Shown: in pieces, positions 10,475-22,262 of the stretch
How positions within the stretch are numbered: the first letter of the stretch is position 1
Layout: each line of letters starts with the position of its first letter
NCBI GenBank assembly: GCA_025769875.1
Contig: JAGFNK010000047.1
Coordinates: 119,430-183,429, forward strand
Origin: Russula earlei
Taxonomy: Eukaryota > Basidiomycota > Agaricomycetes > Russulales > Russulaceae
DNA: 64,000 nucleotides
Direction of reading: 5' to 3'
Notes under the pieces: model-generated
The model's database searches: none
Told to the model about the DNA's origin: nothing
Seen by the model: only the letters and a program-made list of their open reading frames with translations
Translations under genes and position numbers: made by a program

Positions 10475-12268
10475 TCATCGGAGAATCCTACTGAATTCGA
10501 AATCAACCCATGGCTCATTTCCGGGAGACGAAGGGGCCGGCGCGCCTTCGTCATCTTTAAACAGCGGGATGTCTCGACGACTCGATTCGCCCCACGTAAA
10601 GTAAACGCGACGGTCGGTGAGTTGCATACAAGTGACCACGTCCCGCGGCCCGGGCGGAGAGTCGACGAACGGCCGTACAACCACGGCCTTCAACGAGTTG
10701 GCGACGGAGTCCCTGTCGACGGTGAATATGTACAGCCCAGAAACCTGCGAGGGTAGAGAAACGGGCACAGGTAAGCTCGAGCGCAAGGAAGCGCGGAATT
10801 ACGGCGGACGGTGGCGGCACAGATACGCCCGTGCTCGTAGGCTAGATAATAGCTTTTTTTTCGCGGCGCAAGCCGCACGACCTGTCCGGCGTCCTCAAGG
10901 CTGATTTCTCCGCGACAGACGCGTTCAAAGTCCCGAACGAGAAGGATGCGGGATTTGTAACCCAGAATCACGAGATCGCGGCCGTCCCTGGACACATGGG
11001 CTACAAGAAAGAAAAAAAAAAAAAAAAAAAAGAAAAAGAAAAAGTTGGACGAGAAGTTCCCAGCGAGCAGAGGCGAACGCACCGGCCAGGAACGTCGAAC
11101 GAAGGAGATCGGGCCAAGAGCGCAGAGGGATCGCCGCGACGAACGGGTCTCCGGGTGCCGAGTCCGTGAAGACGACGTTCGAAATGGAGACGTCGTTCGG
11201 TATCCGCAGCACCTCTGCGCCGCGGTCCGCCCGCGAAAAGACGTGGAGGGCCTTCGGCTCGCACACGAACAGGTGTCGCTCGTTCACGTCGACGTAGCAG
11301 ACGGACTGGACGTTGATCTCGATCGTCTGCACCAGCGCGCCCGTGCGCACGTCGTGCAGGAACGCGCGGTCCCCGCCCGCGGAGACGAGCGTCGGGTACG
11401 CGAGTCGGTAGGCTCGGGTGAGCTCGGGGAAGGAGAGCTTCGCCCAGGGACGGAAGTGACCGCGTGGGGCGTATCGGTGGTGTATCGTCGCGACGAATGC
11501 TGATACCCGTCTCTGGTCCTCGTCCGGGGGCGAATATGCGGCCACCTCGCCGGCGGCAAGCTCATTGGCCATGCGCCAAACTTCCTTCTTGCCGTCGATG
11601 CAGTCGAACACGAGATATCCGTTCTCATATTCGCAGTGGGCGTAGCGGTGGACGTGATACTGGAACGCCCCCGGCCGCGAATGTCGCGTGAACCGAGAGA
11701 GCGTGATGAACGACAAGCTCTGCTCACCATGGGGAGACTCCATAGGATCGTGCTGGAAAAGAGATGCGTTACCCAGAGACCGCCGAACATGTGTGTCGTT
11801 ATGCATATCCCAGCCTTTTCGTCGACTTTGATGCGATGAACATCGCGCACTGGCGGGGATAACATACGGGCGACGACGCGCCCGTTGCCTTCCCAGTTTC
11901 TGCGAAGTTGAACAGACCTGCGGCCTACGAGGGTCAGATGAGTGCTCCCAGGAGGCGCTGAAATCAGGCGCTAGGGAGAATGGAAAAAAGGTCATTGGAG
12001 CACCTAAGGGGCAAGACGCACAGAAGTCTCTCCAATCGGTCGCTCCTGCCCAAGGGCTGCCAGTACACACAGAGAGGACATCCTTGAGCAGAGAGGTTCC
12101 TGGTGGCGTAAATCCATGAAGGATTGCGGCCTTACGAAAGATCGTCGACCGGTTTGTGGAGACGAAGTTGAACCATTGACGAGAGAGAGCGGATAAGGAA
12201 CAGAGTGATGGGAGGGGAAGGTACGAAAGGATTGCCAGCGATACCTCGACGGGTAGAATATGCAACAT
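10475..12268 (-). CDS. F-box domain protein (single-copy type)
   Basis: Five exons: 12268-12022, 11924-11728, 11659-11083, 11000-10810 and 10744-10475. The introns are 97, 68, 82 and 65 nt; the total is 1482 nt (493 aa). The F-box is residues 1-45 (LHILPVEVSLAILSYLPL, LSALSRQWF). It is followed by a segment conserved in agaricomycete F-box proteins: HRIKVDEKAG, GGLWVTHLF, RYAHCEYENGYLVFDC, GHFRPWAKLSFPELTRAYR, LVRDFERVCRGE. The repeated beta-like segments (YVDVNERHLFVCE, GLYIFTVDRD) suggest a propeller-like C-terminal part, which is inference. It is unrelated in detail to the tandem F-box family nearby. The third intron ends in an unusually long T-rich tract (about 11001-11045 on the plus strand). 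Its expected role is substrate recognition in an SCF ubiquitin ligase. Confidence 0.9.
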
Positions 12269-12429
12269 CACCGCAAAGGAGTCGGGAAATGACTTTGGCG
12301 TCAACCGAGCGACGTTTTTGCTTTTCGTCATCCAGTCATGTGTCCACACCACATACATTATCGTCGGTGGTCTCGAGTCTGATGTCACCAGCTGAACTCA
12401 ACTTTGGGTTAGATTTCTGAACAATCCGG

Positions 12430-13320
12430 CAACCTTACCTTGCCCATCTCACCATCGGCGACGTCAGCTCAGCCCCCTCAGACTCCCTCTGCGCAGGCAC
12501 CGCAGTTCAAGTGCCTCTCGCGTTCGTCACAGCGCATCCTGATCATATATTCTCTGAGCCCGGGCCTGAGTCACCTGAATCCCCGTCTCCTACATGTCAT
12601 GCTGCGGCACGATTCATTCATTCACCCTCAGCAGACCAACTTCCAATTCCACAGATCCTGGTGCAGAACGTGATATCTGCGCTGCTCGGTGTGTCGTGAC
12701 GATCTGTATGAGGCTGACTTGCCAGTAAGCGAACGGCCACAGATGCATGCTACTCGTATCCGAGAAGGCGCTTGCACCCTAATATTCAACTCCTTCTGTT
12801 CTACCAACTGCGACATCATTTGCCCCTCGTGTACCAGCTCATCCCGAACGCGTCCCAGGTGTAGCGATGACCAAACACCTTGATGTGATGGCCATGCCTC
12901 GTCCGAGCAACGGCTCCTTCCCGCACCCCGTGCGCTGGTGCCTTTCCACCACGAGGACTCGTCGTTGTGACCATACCATTAGACGATCGTGACGATATCG
13001 TTGAGCTCGACATTACCAACACAAGCGTCCTTAGCGACGGCAGAACAGCAGAACACACAGCATTGGGGCAGCCGTCATGGACCCCTGCTCGTACGGTGAT
13101 GTCTGGCGGCATCGCCTTCGCCACTGCTGGGCGCTTCTAAAGGCACACATCTGCACCAGGGAAAACCCTCAAATCGTCCAATGGAGGACTGCCAATGGGA
13201 CCGCCCAAAAGTAACAAGTCAAAGGTATCGTTGAAGCCTACCGTCAACGGAAGTAATGCCAAACCCAACAGAACGCAGGCCAATGGAATAGCCCGTCTTC
13301 GAACGGGCGGGTGAGAGCGT
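12430..13320 (+). pseudogene. Decayed unknown gene, duplicated with F-box units (copy a)
   Basis: This block recurs beside several F-box genes (18.57, 20.7, 23.85 and 54.6 kb). Conserved peptide pieces on the plus strand are HSPSADQLPIPQILVQNVIS, then DDRDDIVELDI, GGIAFATAGR, and a common C-terminus SSNGG...SNKSK...LKPT.NG.NAK...TQANG.AR ending at the same TGA (13312-13314). Here the last part is interrupted by an in-frame TAA (13138-13140). I do not recognise the protein. Ser/Thr/Pro-rich composition and apparent GT-AG introns suggest it was a spliced gene transcribed towards the F-box gene. Confidence 0.5.
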
Positions 13321-13506
13321 GACGCTGGCTTGACCCAAGAGTAGAAGAAAAAGGAAATAGCGACGAGACGTGGATCGTGGAAGCATCGGGTCGAAGTCAA
13401 ATAACAGTACAACAGTGTCATTTTTGTGAGATGACATACAAAGAGGAGTACAGGGAGATGCGCGATAATCGACACGAGAAGGAACAACAGTCCCAGGTGC
13501 CTCGAG

Positions 13507-14934
13507 TCAAACAGTTTTCCAAGGGAAGACAGTCACTGGGTGACCAAAGAGTTGTCGCGCCGCGACGAATCCCTCAATAAATTCCGGAACAGATTCCGAT
13601 GGCCCGAGGTTCCTCAAGAAAATGTTCCGTAGTGCGGGTAAGACTTCTGTTACTCTTTCTTCCGCGAGCTCTTCCAGCGCTTGGCAGACACGTGGCCCGA
13701 CTGTTTTCCCTAGGCGCAGATCCGTTACAGAAGTGAATGGATCTAGAAGTTCCAGCCATTGAGGGGTTTCATTTTCCACTATGTTACCAAAATCTCCGAT
13801 GTCGAGCCGCGTTAAAGTGGAGAGGGGGGACAACGGTGAACTGCAGACCCGCGCCATAAATGGAAGATGCCCATATAGCTGTCTGGATATGATTTCCAAT
13901 GAGAGATCCGGAGAATCATGAACTTCTTCTCTGAAAATTGCCAATTCGATTGCGCCATCAAAAGCGCGCAAAGATCCTTTGTCACATGTCTTGAACGATT
14001 CTGTGTGACTGATCAACTGGTAAAGTTGTGGGACAACAAAGTTGGGGTCCACGAAGAGCATTACATTGAGGTGGTCGAGAAGGGGAACCTCGATTTGGGC
14101 TAGTAAATCCTCCAAGTACTCGTTGACGCCTTGGAACACGAGATGGGTGAGAGCGGGGAAGACAGAGCGTGTGGACGGACGGGGAAGTGGAGAGCGCGTG
14201 GACGGACGGGGAAGTGAATTTGCCCGACCGCGGCGAGATCGAGGCCTTTCGAACTCAAGGCAAAGGCTCTCAAGTCTGGACGTGACCGACAGGGCGGTGA
14301 CCAAAGCCTGGGGCGAAAGGAAGCCGGAATAGGGAATATACCGAAGGTGAAGGCTGGCAAGGTGATCGGAAGACGAAAGTAGTTTCGGGAGTCCTCGAAA
14401 TGAACAGTTTGTCAACCGGAGATGTCGCAGAAGTGGGGCTGATCCGCCTAAGAACGAATCCGGAACGGGAACGGACGTCGCCCTATCTCTGTCCACCCAA
14501 ATGTCCAGAGATGTCAGCTCCGGAAATGGTTTCTGCATTGCTGCTGTGAATGTTCCCCAAAATGAAGTTAGTATGTTCAACGTGATTGCGCATATGCGAT
14601 GGTGGTACTCCGAATCGAGGAGAGCAGTTATGTTTCTATAGTTCGAGAATGAATATGTCGTGGGACCTATCACCACCGGTAGGACTGGCCAGACGTCCAG
14701 CATCTCAGACATCGGTCTTTCTCCCCTGTACCAGAGTCGCAGGTTCAAGCGACGTGGCGACGCAAACACGACATATCTCCATCTTTGACACACATGGACC
14801 AGTATGTACCATCTGCCCGCGTGTGTCTCATCGTTCCAGTCATCCACGCAGAAATGGAATATGTCGATGAGGACATCATCGTGGAGCGTGTTGATGGTCA
14901 CCCGGCCTAAAATCGATTGATTAGTGGCCATCAT
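13507..14934 (-). CDS. F-box protein, copy 2 (intact)
   Basis: A single uninterrupted frame of 475 aa starts at the ATG at 14934 (a second ATG follows at once). The F-box is INTLHDDVLIDIFHFCV followed by YILVHVCQRWRYVVFASPRR. The leucine-rich body carries LDVWPVLPVVIGP, PVPDSFLGGSAPLLRHLRL, SGFLSPQALVTALSVTS, EYLEDLLAQIEVPLL and CQALEELAEERVTEVLPALRNI. It ends in HPVTVFPWKTV. No signal peptide or membrane segment is seen. It is presumed to be an SCF substrate adaptor; the target is unknown. Oddities are a two-residue Val-Pro duplication before DSFLGG (shared in broken form by copy 3) and a tandem LPRPSTRSPLPRPSTRS duplication near residue 245. Confidence 0.88.
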   Translation of the reverse strand: MMATNQSILGRVTINTLHDDVLIDIFHFCVDDWNDETHAGRWYILVHVCQRWRYVVFASPRRLNLRLWYRGERPMSEMLDVWPVLPVVIGPTTYSFSNYRNITALLDSEYHHRICAITLNILTSFWGTFTAAMQKPFPELTSLDIWVDRDRATSVPVPDSFLGGSAPLLRHLRLTNCSFRGLPKLLSSSDHLASLHLRYIPYSGFLSPQALVTALSVTSRLESLCLEFERPRSRRGRANSLPRPSTRSPLPRPSTRSVFPALTHLVFQGVNEYLEDLLAQIEVPLLDHLNVMLFVDPNFVVPQLYQLISHTESFKTCDKGSLRAFDGAIELAIFREEVHDSPDLSLEIISRQLYGHLPFMARVCSSPLSPLSTLTRLDIGDFGNIVENETPQWLELLDPFTSVTDLRLGKTVGPRVCQALEELAEERVTEVLPALRNIFLRNLGPSESVPEFIEGFVAARQLFGHPVTVFPWKTV

Positions 14935-15219
14935 GGACACTGTGCAAATACCGTTAGTAGTTACTTCAGGAATGGTGACAATGAAGCTCTCTCGACGTAC
15001 AGGAGAACGCGAATCAGTGAAGATGTAACCTCTGGGGAGAAAGGTGACCGTATGGATGTGCGATGAAGAGCCGCGCGTTGCCCACCCACAGCCCGCCGCT
15101 CAACCCCTCGTGACAAGTCAGGTGATGATACACTGCCACGTGATATTCGCATCACATGATTTCCTCCTTGTTGATCGTGTCTCAGCCATTCCAATGGCGG
15201 ACAGACGTTCGCGTCGACG
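14935..15219. other. 5' flank of F-box copy 2
   Basis: The first 120 bases match the region upstream of copy 3 almost base for base (cttcaggaatggtgacaatg, aagctctctcgacgtac, gcgaatcagtgaagatgta). The similarity stops near 15080, where unrelated sequence begins. It is probably promoter and leader. Confidence 0.6.
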
Positions 15220-16807
15220 TTGCTGCTCTCATTTTTGTGCGCATTGCTGCTCAAGCAGCACATCCTTCACACCCTGTCCATGACAAATGAGGAGCTCGCC
15301 TCGCTCGAGCCGATCATCGCGCAGGCTTGGGACCAGTGGCATCACCAGGTCCTCCGCCACGCTATATGTGTGCGCCCGACCCGTCAAATCCTCACCTTCC
15401 CCCCCGGCCTCTGCAGCGTCGATTACACTATGCTCAACAAGCACAAGCCGCTGTGGGCAGGGGTAAACCTCCCGACGGTCAACCGCTCGGGGAGGTGGCC
15501 CCTCCCCCGCCGCCGCACACATACACAGCCGCGGTCGAGTTGGGCGACGCACCAGACGACAGCACAGCCCTTTCCCCGCCGGATCCTAACCAGCATTCGA
15601 CGCCACAAGAAAACGATTTCCGCGCATGCTTTCATCGCTCGCCCGTCGCGCCGTCCCTTTGCCTCATGTTTGTTTGCCCACCATTCCGATGTCACTACCG
15701 GAGTCTCATTCCCGCTAGCAGTTGTCTCACCTCAAGCTGCCTCAGTTCCAGCTTCGCCCGCCACCCTGCCACCTCAGTTTCTGGCCCTCTCACCGTCTCA
15801 GCCTCGCCCCCCACTACCATAGCTTCGCCCTCTCCAGTCACAGTCTTACCGACCGCCGCCTCCTCCTTGTTGCTCACTGTCGCCCTCTCGGCCCCCATTC
15901 CATAGTCGCCTTCACGTCATTAGCGCCTGCCTGTCGAACCTGCTCCATCTTCCACCTCCTCTGCTCCATATCCAGTCACCCCAGGTTCAGCCTCACTCAC
16001 CGCTGTCGCCCCAGCTCCGTTCCATGTCTCCGTCTTGGTCTCACCCTCAGCCACCGTCTCAGCGTCAGCCGCCACCGTGGTTCTAGTTTCGCGCGATACC
16101 AGCATCGCAGCACCGTTGCTGTCCAAGGAGATCAAGAAGGTCCAGACCCGAGCCAAGCCAGGCGCCGCCACAGAGGAGCAGACACTGCCACCACACCGCC
16201 AACCAAGGAGACGCCGCTGATGCCAGCAGCACGCCACACGCGGCGTTTCACATCATCTCCCCTTCCACTCGCGCGCTCACACATGCCATCACCACCTGCA
16301 GTGGAGAAAGCCCCTTCATGGCTATCGCAAGGCGCTGGCACTAGCAACGCACAAGCCGACCACACCCTCTACTTCCGTCGACAACGCTATGCTGCCTTCC
16401 GCAGGGGTCACCACTCAATGCGACAAAGCCAATGGTGCGCCGGCGACTGCAGAAGCAGAAGCAGCAGCTATGTGTTGCACCACCACGAGGCACGACGACA
16501 GAATGGAGCACGCACATGTGCACGTTTTGCCTCTCAACTACTGGCTGGTCAACACTCATGCCGCCCAGTCCCGCCTTCTTGCCACACGCACCAGCATGCG
16601 ATGACCTCGAGCGCTCCATCATCCCTCTTTTTGGAGCCAACAGTTCAAGCCTGCTCAGTCTGTCAGTCGCAAGCTCACTTTCTTCTTGCACGACGGAGCC
16701 TCGGGACACCTGCAGCTACGACGACACCACACGGGCAAATGGCTGAAAACTCCACTCTCGACAGTTTGACTGGGGAGAGTCAAAATTTCATGCCCCTGGG
16801 TGGGAGA
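15220..16807 (+). pseudogene. Gag-like relic of LTR element family A
   Basis: Overlapping, frame-shifted Pro/Ser/Thr-rich frames occupy this stretch. A segment at about 16080-16200 (VSRDTSIAAPLL, then TEEQTLPPH) matches the C-terminal half of the gag-like frame on the minus strand at 28.7-30.6 kb (VSHDTSTAALLQ, QEQKPLPH), so the two are copies of one element. A possible start is MTNEELASLEPIIAQAWDQW near 15280. A purine-rich tract (ctgggtgggaga) directly precedes the LTR at 16808 and looks like its polypurine tract. No protease or reverse transcriptase follows, so this is a gutted or non-autonomous copy. Confidence 0.55.
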
Positions 16808-17240
16808 TGTATAGCGGATTGTGGCTGGCCACGGAATTCGCTCTTACAAGGGTACGTCATCGCCCCCATCGTGCGTCCTGTCACCTCCAGGTTGCCCTCG
16901 CGTCACCTCCTTCACGTCCCTCGACCGCGTTGTCAAGAGCTCGCCACCACCGAACGCCACGTGCCAGCGCAGCCACCGGAGACGACGCCTCGACACCTCG
17001 TGTCGTCCGGTCTGACCCCTTCCACTTACTTGGATTTCCTTTCATATGCCTGCCTGTCTTTCAAGCCTTTCCTGTCCCTTGGCTCCTCTCTTGTATATAA
17101 AATCATATCTCGAATACAGGGAGTGGCCCTCTTGTTCCCTTCTTGGTATGTGCCCGAGCGGATCTGACTGAATGAATGCACGCAAACGTCGTCTCCTGCG
17201 TGCCGGCTGGGTTTCAAGTCACTCGAATGTTCCTGTAATC
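16808..17240 (+). repeat. 3' LTR of family A (right end uncertain)
   Basis: It begins TGTATAGCGGATTGTGGCTG, matching the start of the complete family A LTR at 32422 (TGTAAGGAGGATTATGGCTG). It has the same promoter box (ttgtatataaaa) at about 17090-17102, and follows a polypurine tract. The right boundary cannot be fixed; similarity fades near 17240. Confidence 0.55.
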
Positions 17241-17709
17241 AGGGATTCTTGCGCTTGACCGGCGTGAGTTTTTGTTTTCATTTTTGCGCGTTCTCTCTCA
17301 TTCTCTTTCCCCTCTTCCTTCCTTCCAGTGCAACAGCCCATTGTCCCATTTCACAAGCCTCTCTTCACAGTGACACGGCATGGCCTGGACGCGGCGATGA
17401 CGCTGCCCCCTTCCCTCCTGCCCCAATTTCTGCCGCGCGCAACATCTGTTTCCCTTCGTTTTCCTTTACTTTCGTTTTCCTCTCAAGCAGCGGTGGCGAC
17501 GACGATGTCACTGTCACAGCAGCAACCTCAACGCGATGGCCATGACCGCGACCGCGACCATGGAATGGCACAAGCACCACGAGTTTTCCCGCGTGCAGTC
17601 ATTCGCGCATGTTGACCAGGTGCGTTTTTCATCTACATTTTTCGCGCGTTCTCATCCTATCTCGCCTCCCCTTTCCTCCTTCCTCCAGATGATGATATTT
17701 GATATCTAT
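17241..17709 (+). other. Non-coding, with two intron-like segments
   Basis: Two stretches start with GT and end in a pyrimidine tract plus CCAG (about 17264-17330 and 17620-17688), like spliced introns. The intervening sequence gives no protein I recognise. It may be a relic of a spliced gene or part of repeat family E that follows. Confidence 0.35.
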
Positions 17710-18130
17710 GTAAGGTATGTGAGCCCGCTGACCGGGAAACTCACATGACTTGCACTTGCCCCCACCTCTCGCGCGTCCCTCGCCCACGCGTCCTCCTTCC
17801 TATCCTCCTTCACTCTCCTCCTTCCCTCCCACACTCTCCCTTCGACGTCATCCCCTCGCGTTCCCCACTCTGCGCCCGGGAACTGCGACAACGGCTCAAG
17901 ACGATCGCCGTCGACGTCACTCACCTCGTCCTCGCCCCCGCCACGCGCATACGTACGCACGCGGATGACACACGCGCAGACGTCATCGCCACTCGATCCG
18001 AGGGCTCGCTGCCCATAGCGTCTCGTCCCTTCGTCATCGCCGCGCCGCCTCGCGCCCTCGACTTGCAGTCAGAGGAGTAGCATTTTTGTTGTATTTAAGT
18101 ATCAGTAGCTACTATCTTGTTCAGTAGTCA
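17710..18130 (+). repeat. Repeat block E (copy outside the hAT element)
   Basis: This segment matches the interior of the hAT-type element at about 45680-46270. Shared landmarks are gtatgtgagcc, cacatgactt, gacaacggctca, atcgccgtcgacgtcactcacct, gagggctcgctgcccatagc and a final tttttgttgtatttaa. The copy at 45.8 kb is longer in the middle. No terminal inverted repeats are present here. Confidence 0.6.
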
Positions 18131-18570
18131 AGCTTAGCTGAGCAGCTCGGTGAATGGGATCAGTTTTCTAGTATTCGCATTGACCCTCTCGTGTGGCTAA
18201 GAACACCTCGACTCCCTCAAGATCTTCCTCCGCCTTCAAGAATACACGCGCGCGCGTTGCGTCCCGGGGCACGACCTTGCTCTCCCCTGCTCCCTTCTGT
18301 CCGTACCCGCCCTCGGATCAAACCTCAAGAACTCTGCGTGCCCCGACCTGGCGCGCTACAATCTACTACAGACAATTTACTTCTATGTTCCATGTTATGC
18401 ATAATACAGCTTGTATATTGTATTCTACGTGCTAAAAAACTGGGTTCCTGCTGTCCAACGCCCAAACTGAACTCCAACGCAATATCATTTGTTGAATTTG
18501 TTGTTTGTTTTCCATGTGATGCGTCACATGTAGCGTTCACTTGCAAAGAGCATCAAAGAACTGTGGCGTT
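18131..18570. other. Intergenic repeat relic
   Basis: A short piece (about 18193-18240, gaacacctcgactccctcaagatcttcctc) recurs at about 45055-45090, so this is repeat debris. The remainder (18360-18560) is AT-richer with no frame of note. Confidence 0.45.
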
Positions 18571-19028
18571 ACATAGAGGAGGGGCAGCAATGGTACTGCC
18601 CGACAGTAACAAGTCAAAGGCAACTTTGAAGCCTACCATCAACGGAACCAATGCCAAAGCCTCAGCACCCAACAAAACACAGGCCAATGGCTTAGCCCGT
18701 CCGGGAACGCGCGGGTGAGATCGTGAAGCTGGCTTGACCCAAGGGTACAAGAAAGAGGGAAAGTGAACCCTAGCGAGACGTGGGTTGTGGAAGCAACGGC
18801 TCGAAGGGTGAGAGGGGGTTAAGGTGATGTTGATGGACACCGGTCTTCACATGGGCTTTCTCAGCCGATCGAAAGGGGACAAGAACGAATGCACCTCAGG
18901 TACTCTCTCAAATAACAGTACAACAATGTCATTTGTGAGAGGACTTGAGGTGCATATATACAAAGAGGAGTACAGGGAGATGCGCGATAATCGACACGAG
19001 AAGGAACAACAGTCCCAGGTGCCTCGAG
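18571..19028 (+). pseudogene. Conserved tail of the unknown unit gene (copy b) and 3' flank of F-box copy 3
   Basis: Bases 18576-18718 encode the conserved C-terminus (AMVLPDSNKSKATLKPTING, ending PGTRG and TGA). The N-terminal part of the unit is missing because repeat sequence precedes it. From about 18850 the sequence (cttcacatgggctttctcag, acaaagaggagtacagggagatg, gataatcgacacgagaagga) matches the 3' flanks of copies 2 and 4 and the block at 25.4 kb. Confidence 0.55.
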
Positions 19029-20431
19029 TCAAACAATTTCCCAAGGGAAGACAGTCACTGGGTGACCAAAGAGTTGTCGCGCCGCGACGAATCCCTCAAT
19101 AAATTTCGGAACAGATTCCGATGGCCCGAGGTCCTCCAAGAAAATGTTCCGTAGTGCGGGTAAGACTTCTGTTACTCTTTCTTCCGCGAGCTCTTCCAGC
19201 GCTTGGCAGACACGTCGCCCGACTAGATTGGCTAGGCGGAGATCCGTTACAGAAGTGAACGGATCTAGAAGTTCTAGCCATTGAGTGGTTTCCAGGTCAT
19301 TTTCCAGTATGAAAACACAATGTCCGATGTCGAGCCGCGCCAAAGTGGAGAGGAGGGACAACGATGAATTGCAGACCCGCGCCAGCCATGAAAGATGCCC
19401 ATATAACTGTCTGCATATGATTTCCAATGAGAGATCTGGAGAATCATGAACTTCTTCTCTGAAAATTGCCAATTCGATTGAGCTATCCCAAGCGTACACA
19501 GATCCTTTGTCACATGTCTTGAACGATTCTGTGTGACTGATCAACTGGTGAAGTTGTGGGACAACAAAGTTGAGGTCCACGAAGAATGTTACATTGAGGT
19601 GGTCGAGAAGGGGAACCTCGATTTGGGCTAGTAAATCCTCCAAGTACTCGTGGACGCCTTGGAACACGAGACGAGTGAGAGCGGGGAAGACAGCGCGTGT
19701 GGACGGAGGGGGAAGTGGAATTGCCCGACCGGGGCGGGATTGAGGGGTTTCGAACTCAAGGCAAAGGCTCTCAAGTCTGGACGTGACCGACAGGGCGGTG
19801 ACCAAAGCCTGGGGCGAAAGGTAGCCGGAATAGGGAATATACCGAAGGTGAAGGCTGGCAAGGTGATCGGAAGACGAAAGTAGTTTCGGGAGTCCTCGAA
19901 ATGAACAGTTTGTCAACCGGAGATGTCGCAGAAGTGGGGCTGATCCGCCTAAGAACGAATCCGGAACGGAACGGACGTCGCCCTATCTCTGTCCACCCAA
20001 ATGTGCAGAGATGTCAGCTCCGGAAATGGTTTCTGCATTGCTGCTGTGAATATATCCCAATGATGTGAAGTTGGTATGTTCAACGTGATTGCACATATGT
20101 GATGGTGGTACTCCGAATCGAGGAGAGCAGTTATGTTTCCACAGGTCGAAGATGAATATGTCGTGGGACCTATCACCACCGGTAAGACTGGCCAGACGTC
20201 CAGCATCTCAGACATCGGTCTTTCTCCCCTGTACCAGAGTTGCAGGTTCAAGCGACGTGGCGACGCAAACACGACATATCTCCATCTTTGACACACATGG
20301 ACCAGTGTGTGCCATCTGCCAGCGTGTGTCTCATTGTGCCGGTCATTCACGCAGAAATGAAATATTTCAATGAGGACATCATCGGGGAGCGTGTTGATGG
20401 TTACCCGGATCGATTGATTAGTGGTCATCAT
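19029..20431 (-). pseudogene. F-box protein, copy 3 (single frameshift)
   Basis: This is the closest relative of copy 2. The F-box is INTLPDDVLIEIFHFCV and TLVHVCQRWRYVVFASPRR; the body ends HPVTVFPWEIV. The frame breaks at 19961-19972: copy 2 has a six-base in-frame repeat coding Val-Pro, while this copy has only five of those bases. Adding one base gives 468 codons from the ATG at 20431. Near the start it also lacks the Leu-Gly pair found in copies 2, 4 and 5. It would be non-functional after about residue 150 unless the indel is an assembly error. Confidence 0.85.
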
Positions 20432-22262
20432 GGCACTGTGCAAATGCCTGTTAGTAGTTACTTCAGGAATGGTGACAATGAAGCTCTCTCGACGTACAGG
20501 AGAACGCGAATCAGTGAAGATGTAGCCTATGGGGAGGAGAAAGGTGACCGAATGGATGTGCGAGCGATGAAGAGCCGGCACGGCCCGCCCGTTGCCCACG
20601 CTGTACGACCTTACAGTTTAGGTTTACTTGTCATCACCGGCGAGCCATGTTCCTAAAATTCGTTCAGCATATTCAACGGGCTAGTATCGCCCGCCATACA
20701 TGGCTTGAATATCGTCTAGTGTGAACGAGTGCTGTGCTCCCCTTTGAACGACAAGGCGATGAGCAGAGCAAGATCCATTTCCCATCTCTCCCTCGTCCAC
20801 CTTTATCACTGTCGACCACTGGCATTACCGACAATGTCTTGCTCTTCGCCACTCTCAAATCCCATCGGAACTATTCCATCCACGCCGCCGTCCATGTAGC
20901 GTGTCCGTCTGGTGACATCTCATCTTCCGCGTCGAGAGAAACCCCGTCTCCAACACGCAACATGTCCTGTTGCCCTCACTCACTCTCCGCGGCCGACAAA
21001 TTCCCAACTTCTGATCCAGGCCGTGATCTCTGCGCTGCTCGGGATGCCAAGGCACCTTTGTCGCACGAGTGCTAGTCATATTTACGAGATGAGAAGTAGT
21101 TGTGATCATCTGCACGACGCTTATTCGCCGCCGATCAACAACGCCGGCCACAGACGCACGCCAATCACGCAAGGACGCACGAACTAGTGGGATGTCATGC
21201 CGCGCGCTTCGTTACGTGGATTCGCGTCATCGGACAAGGTGCGTTATCCTCCTGCTCCCCCTTTGCCATCGCACCTTCCGTCCTGCCAACTTCAGCATTA
21301 TCTGTCTCATCTTGTTCATCCCGAAGCCGCTCCGAATGTAGCGGTGACCGCCCCGCATCTCCGTGTGCTCGTGCCTTTCCCCCATGAGGACTCGTCGTTG
21401 TGACCATACCCGCGTGCGCCGTTAGATGATTGTGACGATATCGTCGAAGTCCGTATAGGTTATGCCTCCCAGACCATCTGCATCTGCATCTGCCCCCAGC
21501 CGCCTACCACCGCCTTCGCTCGCGCCGCGTCACGCGTCAGGTTCGGGAAGCTTTGACCTCCCGGCGATATCACGCGCCTAGAACCGGATGTCCCTATATA
21601 TCGCTGAGCTCGACAGTGCGGACACAAGCGCCCTCGGTGACGCTCCCGAATCGTCCAATGGAGGAGGGCCAGCAATGGTACTGCCCAACAGTAACAAGTC
21701 AAAGGCAACTTTGAAGCCTACCATCAACGGAACCAATGCCAAAGCCTCAGCACCCAACAAAACACAGGCCAACGGTTTAGCCCGTCCGGGAACGCGCGGG
21801 TGAGATCGTGAAGCCGGCTTGACCCAAGGGTACAAGAAAATGAACCCTAGCGAGACGTGGGATGTGGAAGTAACGGCTCGAAGGGTGAGAGAGGGTTGAG
21901 GTCATGTTGATGGACACCAGTCTTCACATGGGCTTTCTCAGCCGATCGAAAGGGGACAAGAACGAATGCACCTCAGGTATTCTCTCAAATAACAGTGCAA
22001 AAATAATGTCATTTGTGAGAGTACTTGAGGTGCATATATACAAAGAGGAGTACAGGGAGATGTGTGATAATCGACACGAGAAGGAACGGTCGACGGAAAG
22101 GAGTGGATGTAATGGCCCATAAGTTATCGATTGGAAGAACCCTCAACAGATGACCGTTTTATACGAGATCCGAGGTCCCAGGTGCCTCGAGTCAAATAAT
22201 GACAATCGCACAGGAAGTAAACATAAAGTCATCGATCCTGGCTGAGTGCTACAATAATTTCC
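20432..22262 (+). pseudogene. Unknown unit gene, copy c, plus F-box flanks
   Basis: After the 5' flank of F-box copy 3, the block from about 20690 repeats the unit also seen at 23.85 and 54.6 kb. Plus-strand pieces are THSPRPTNSQLLIQAVISAL, an apparent intron, APNVAVTAPHLRVLVPF, and the conserved tail at 21652-21803 ending PGTRG and TGA. The likely start codon of the sister copy (ATG at 24027) is ATT here. Bases 21850-22260 are the 3' flank of F-box copy 4. No intact gene. Confidence 0.5.

Noticed and set aside
11045..11503. 152-codon plus-strand frame
   Set aside because: It lies antisense to a coding exon of the F-box gene whose five-exon model sums to a whole number of codons.
15722..17167. 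481-codon plus-strand frame as a gene
   Set aside because: It crosses the LTR boundary at 16808 and mixes frames of the gag-like relic; the open frame reflects C-rich composition.
17245..17709. A spliced gene with two polypyrimidine introns
   Set aside because: Intron-like ends are present, but the putative exons give no recognisable or consistently framed protein, so it is kept only as a low-confidence note.
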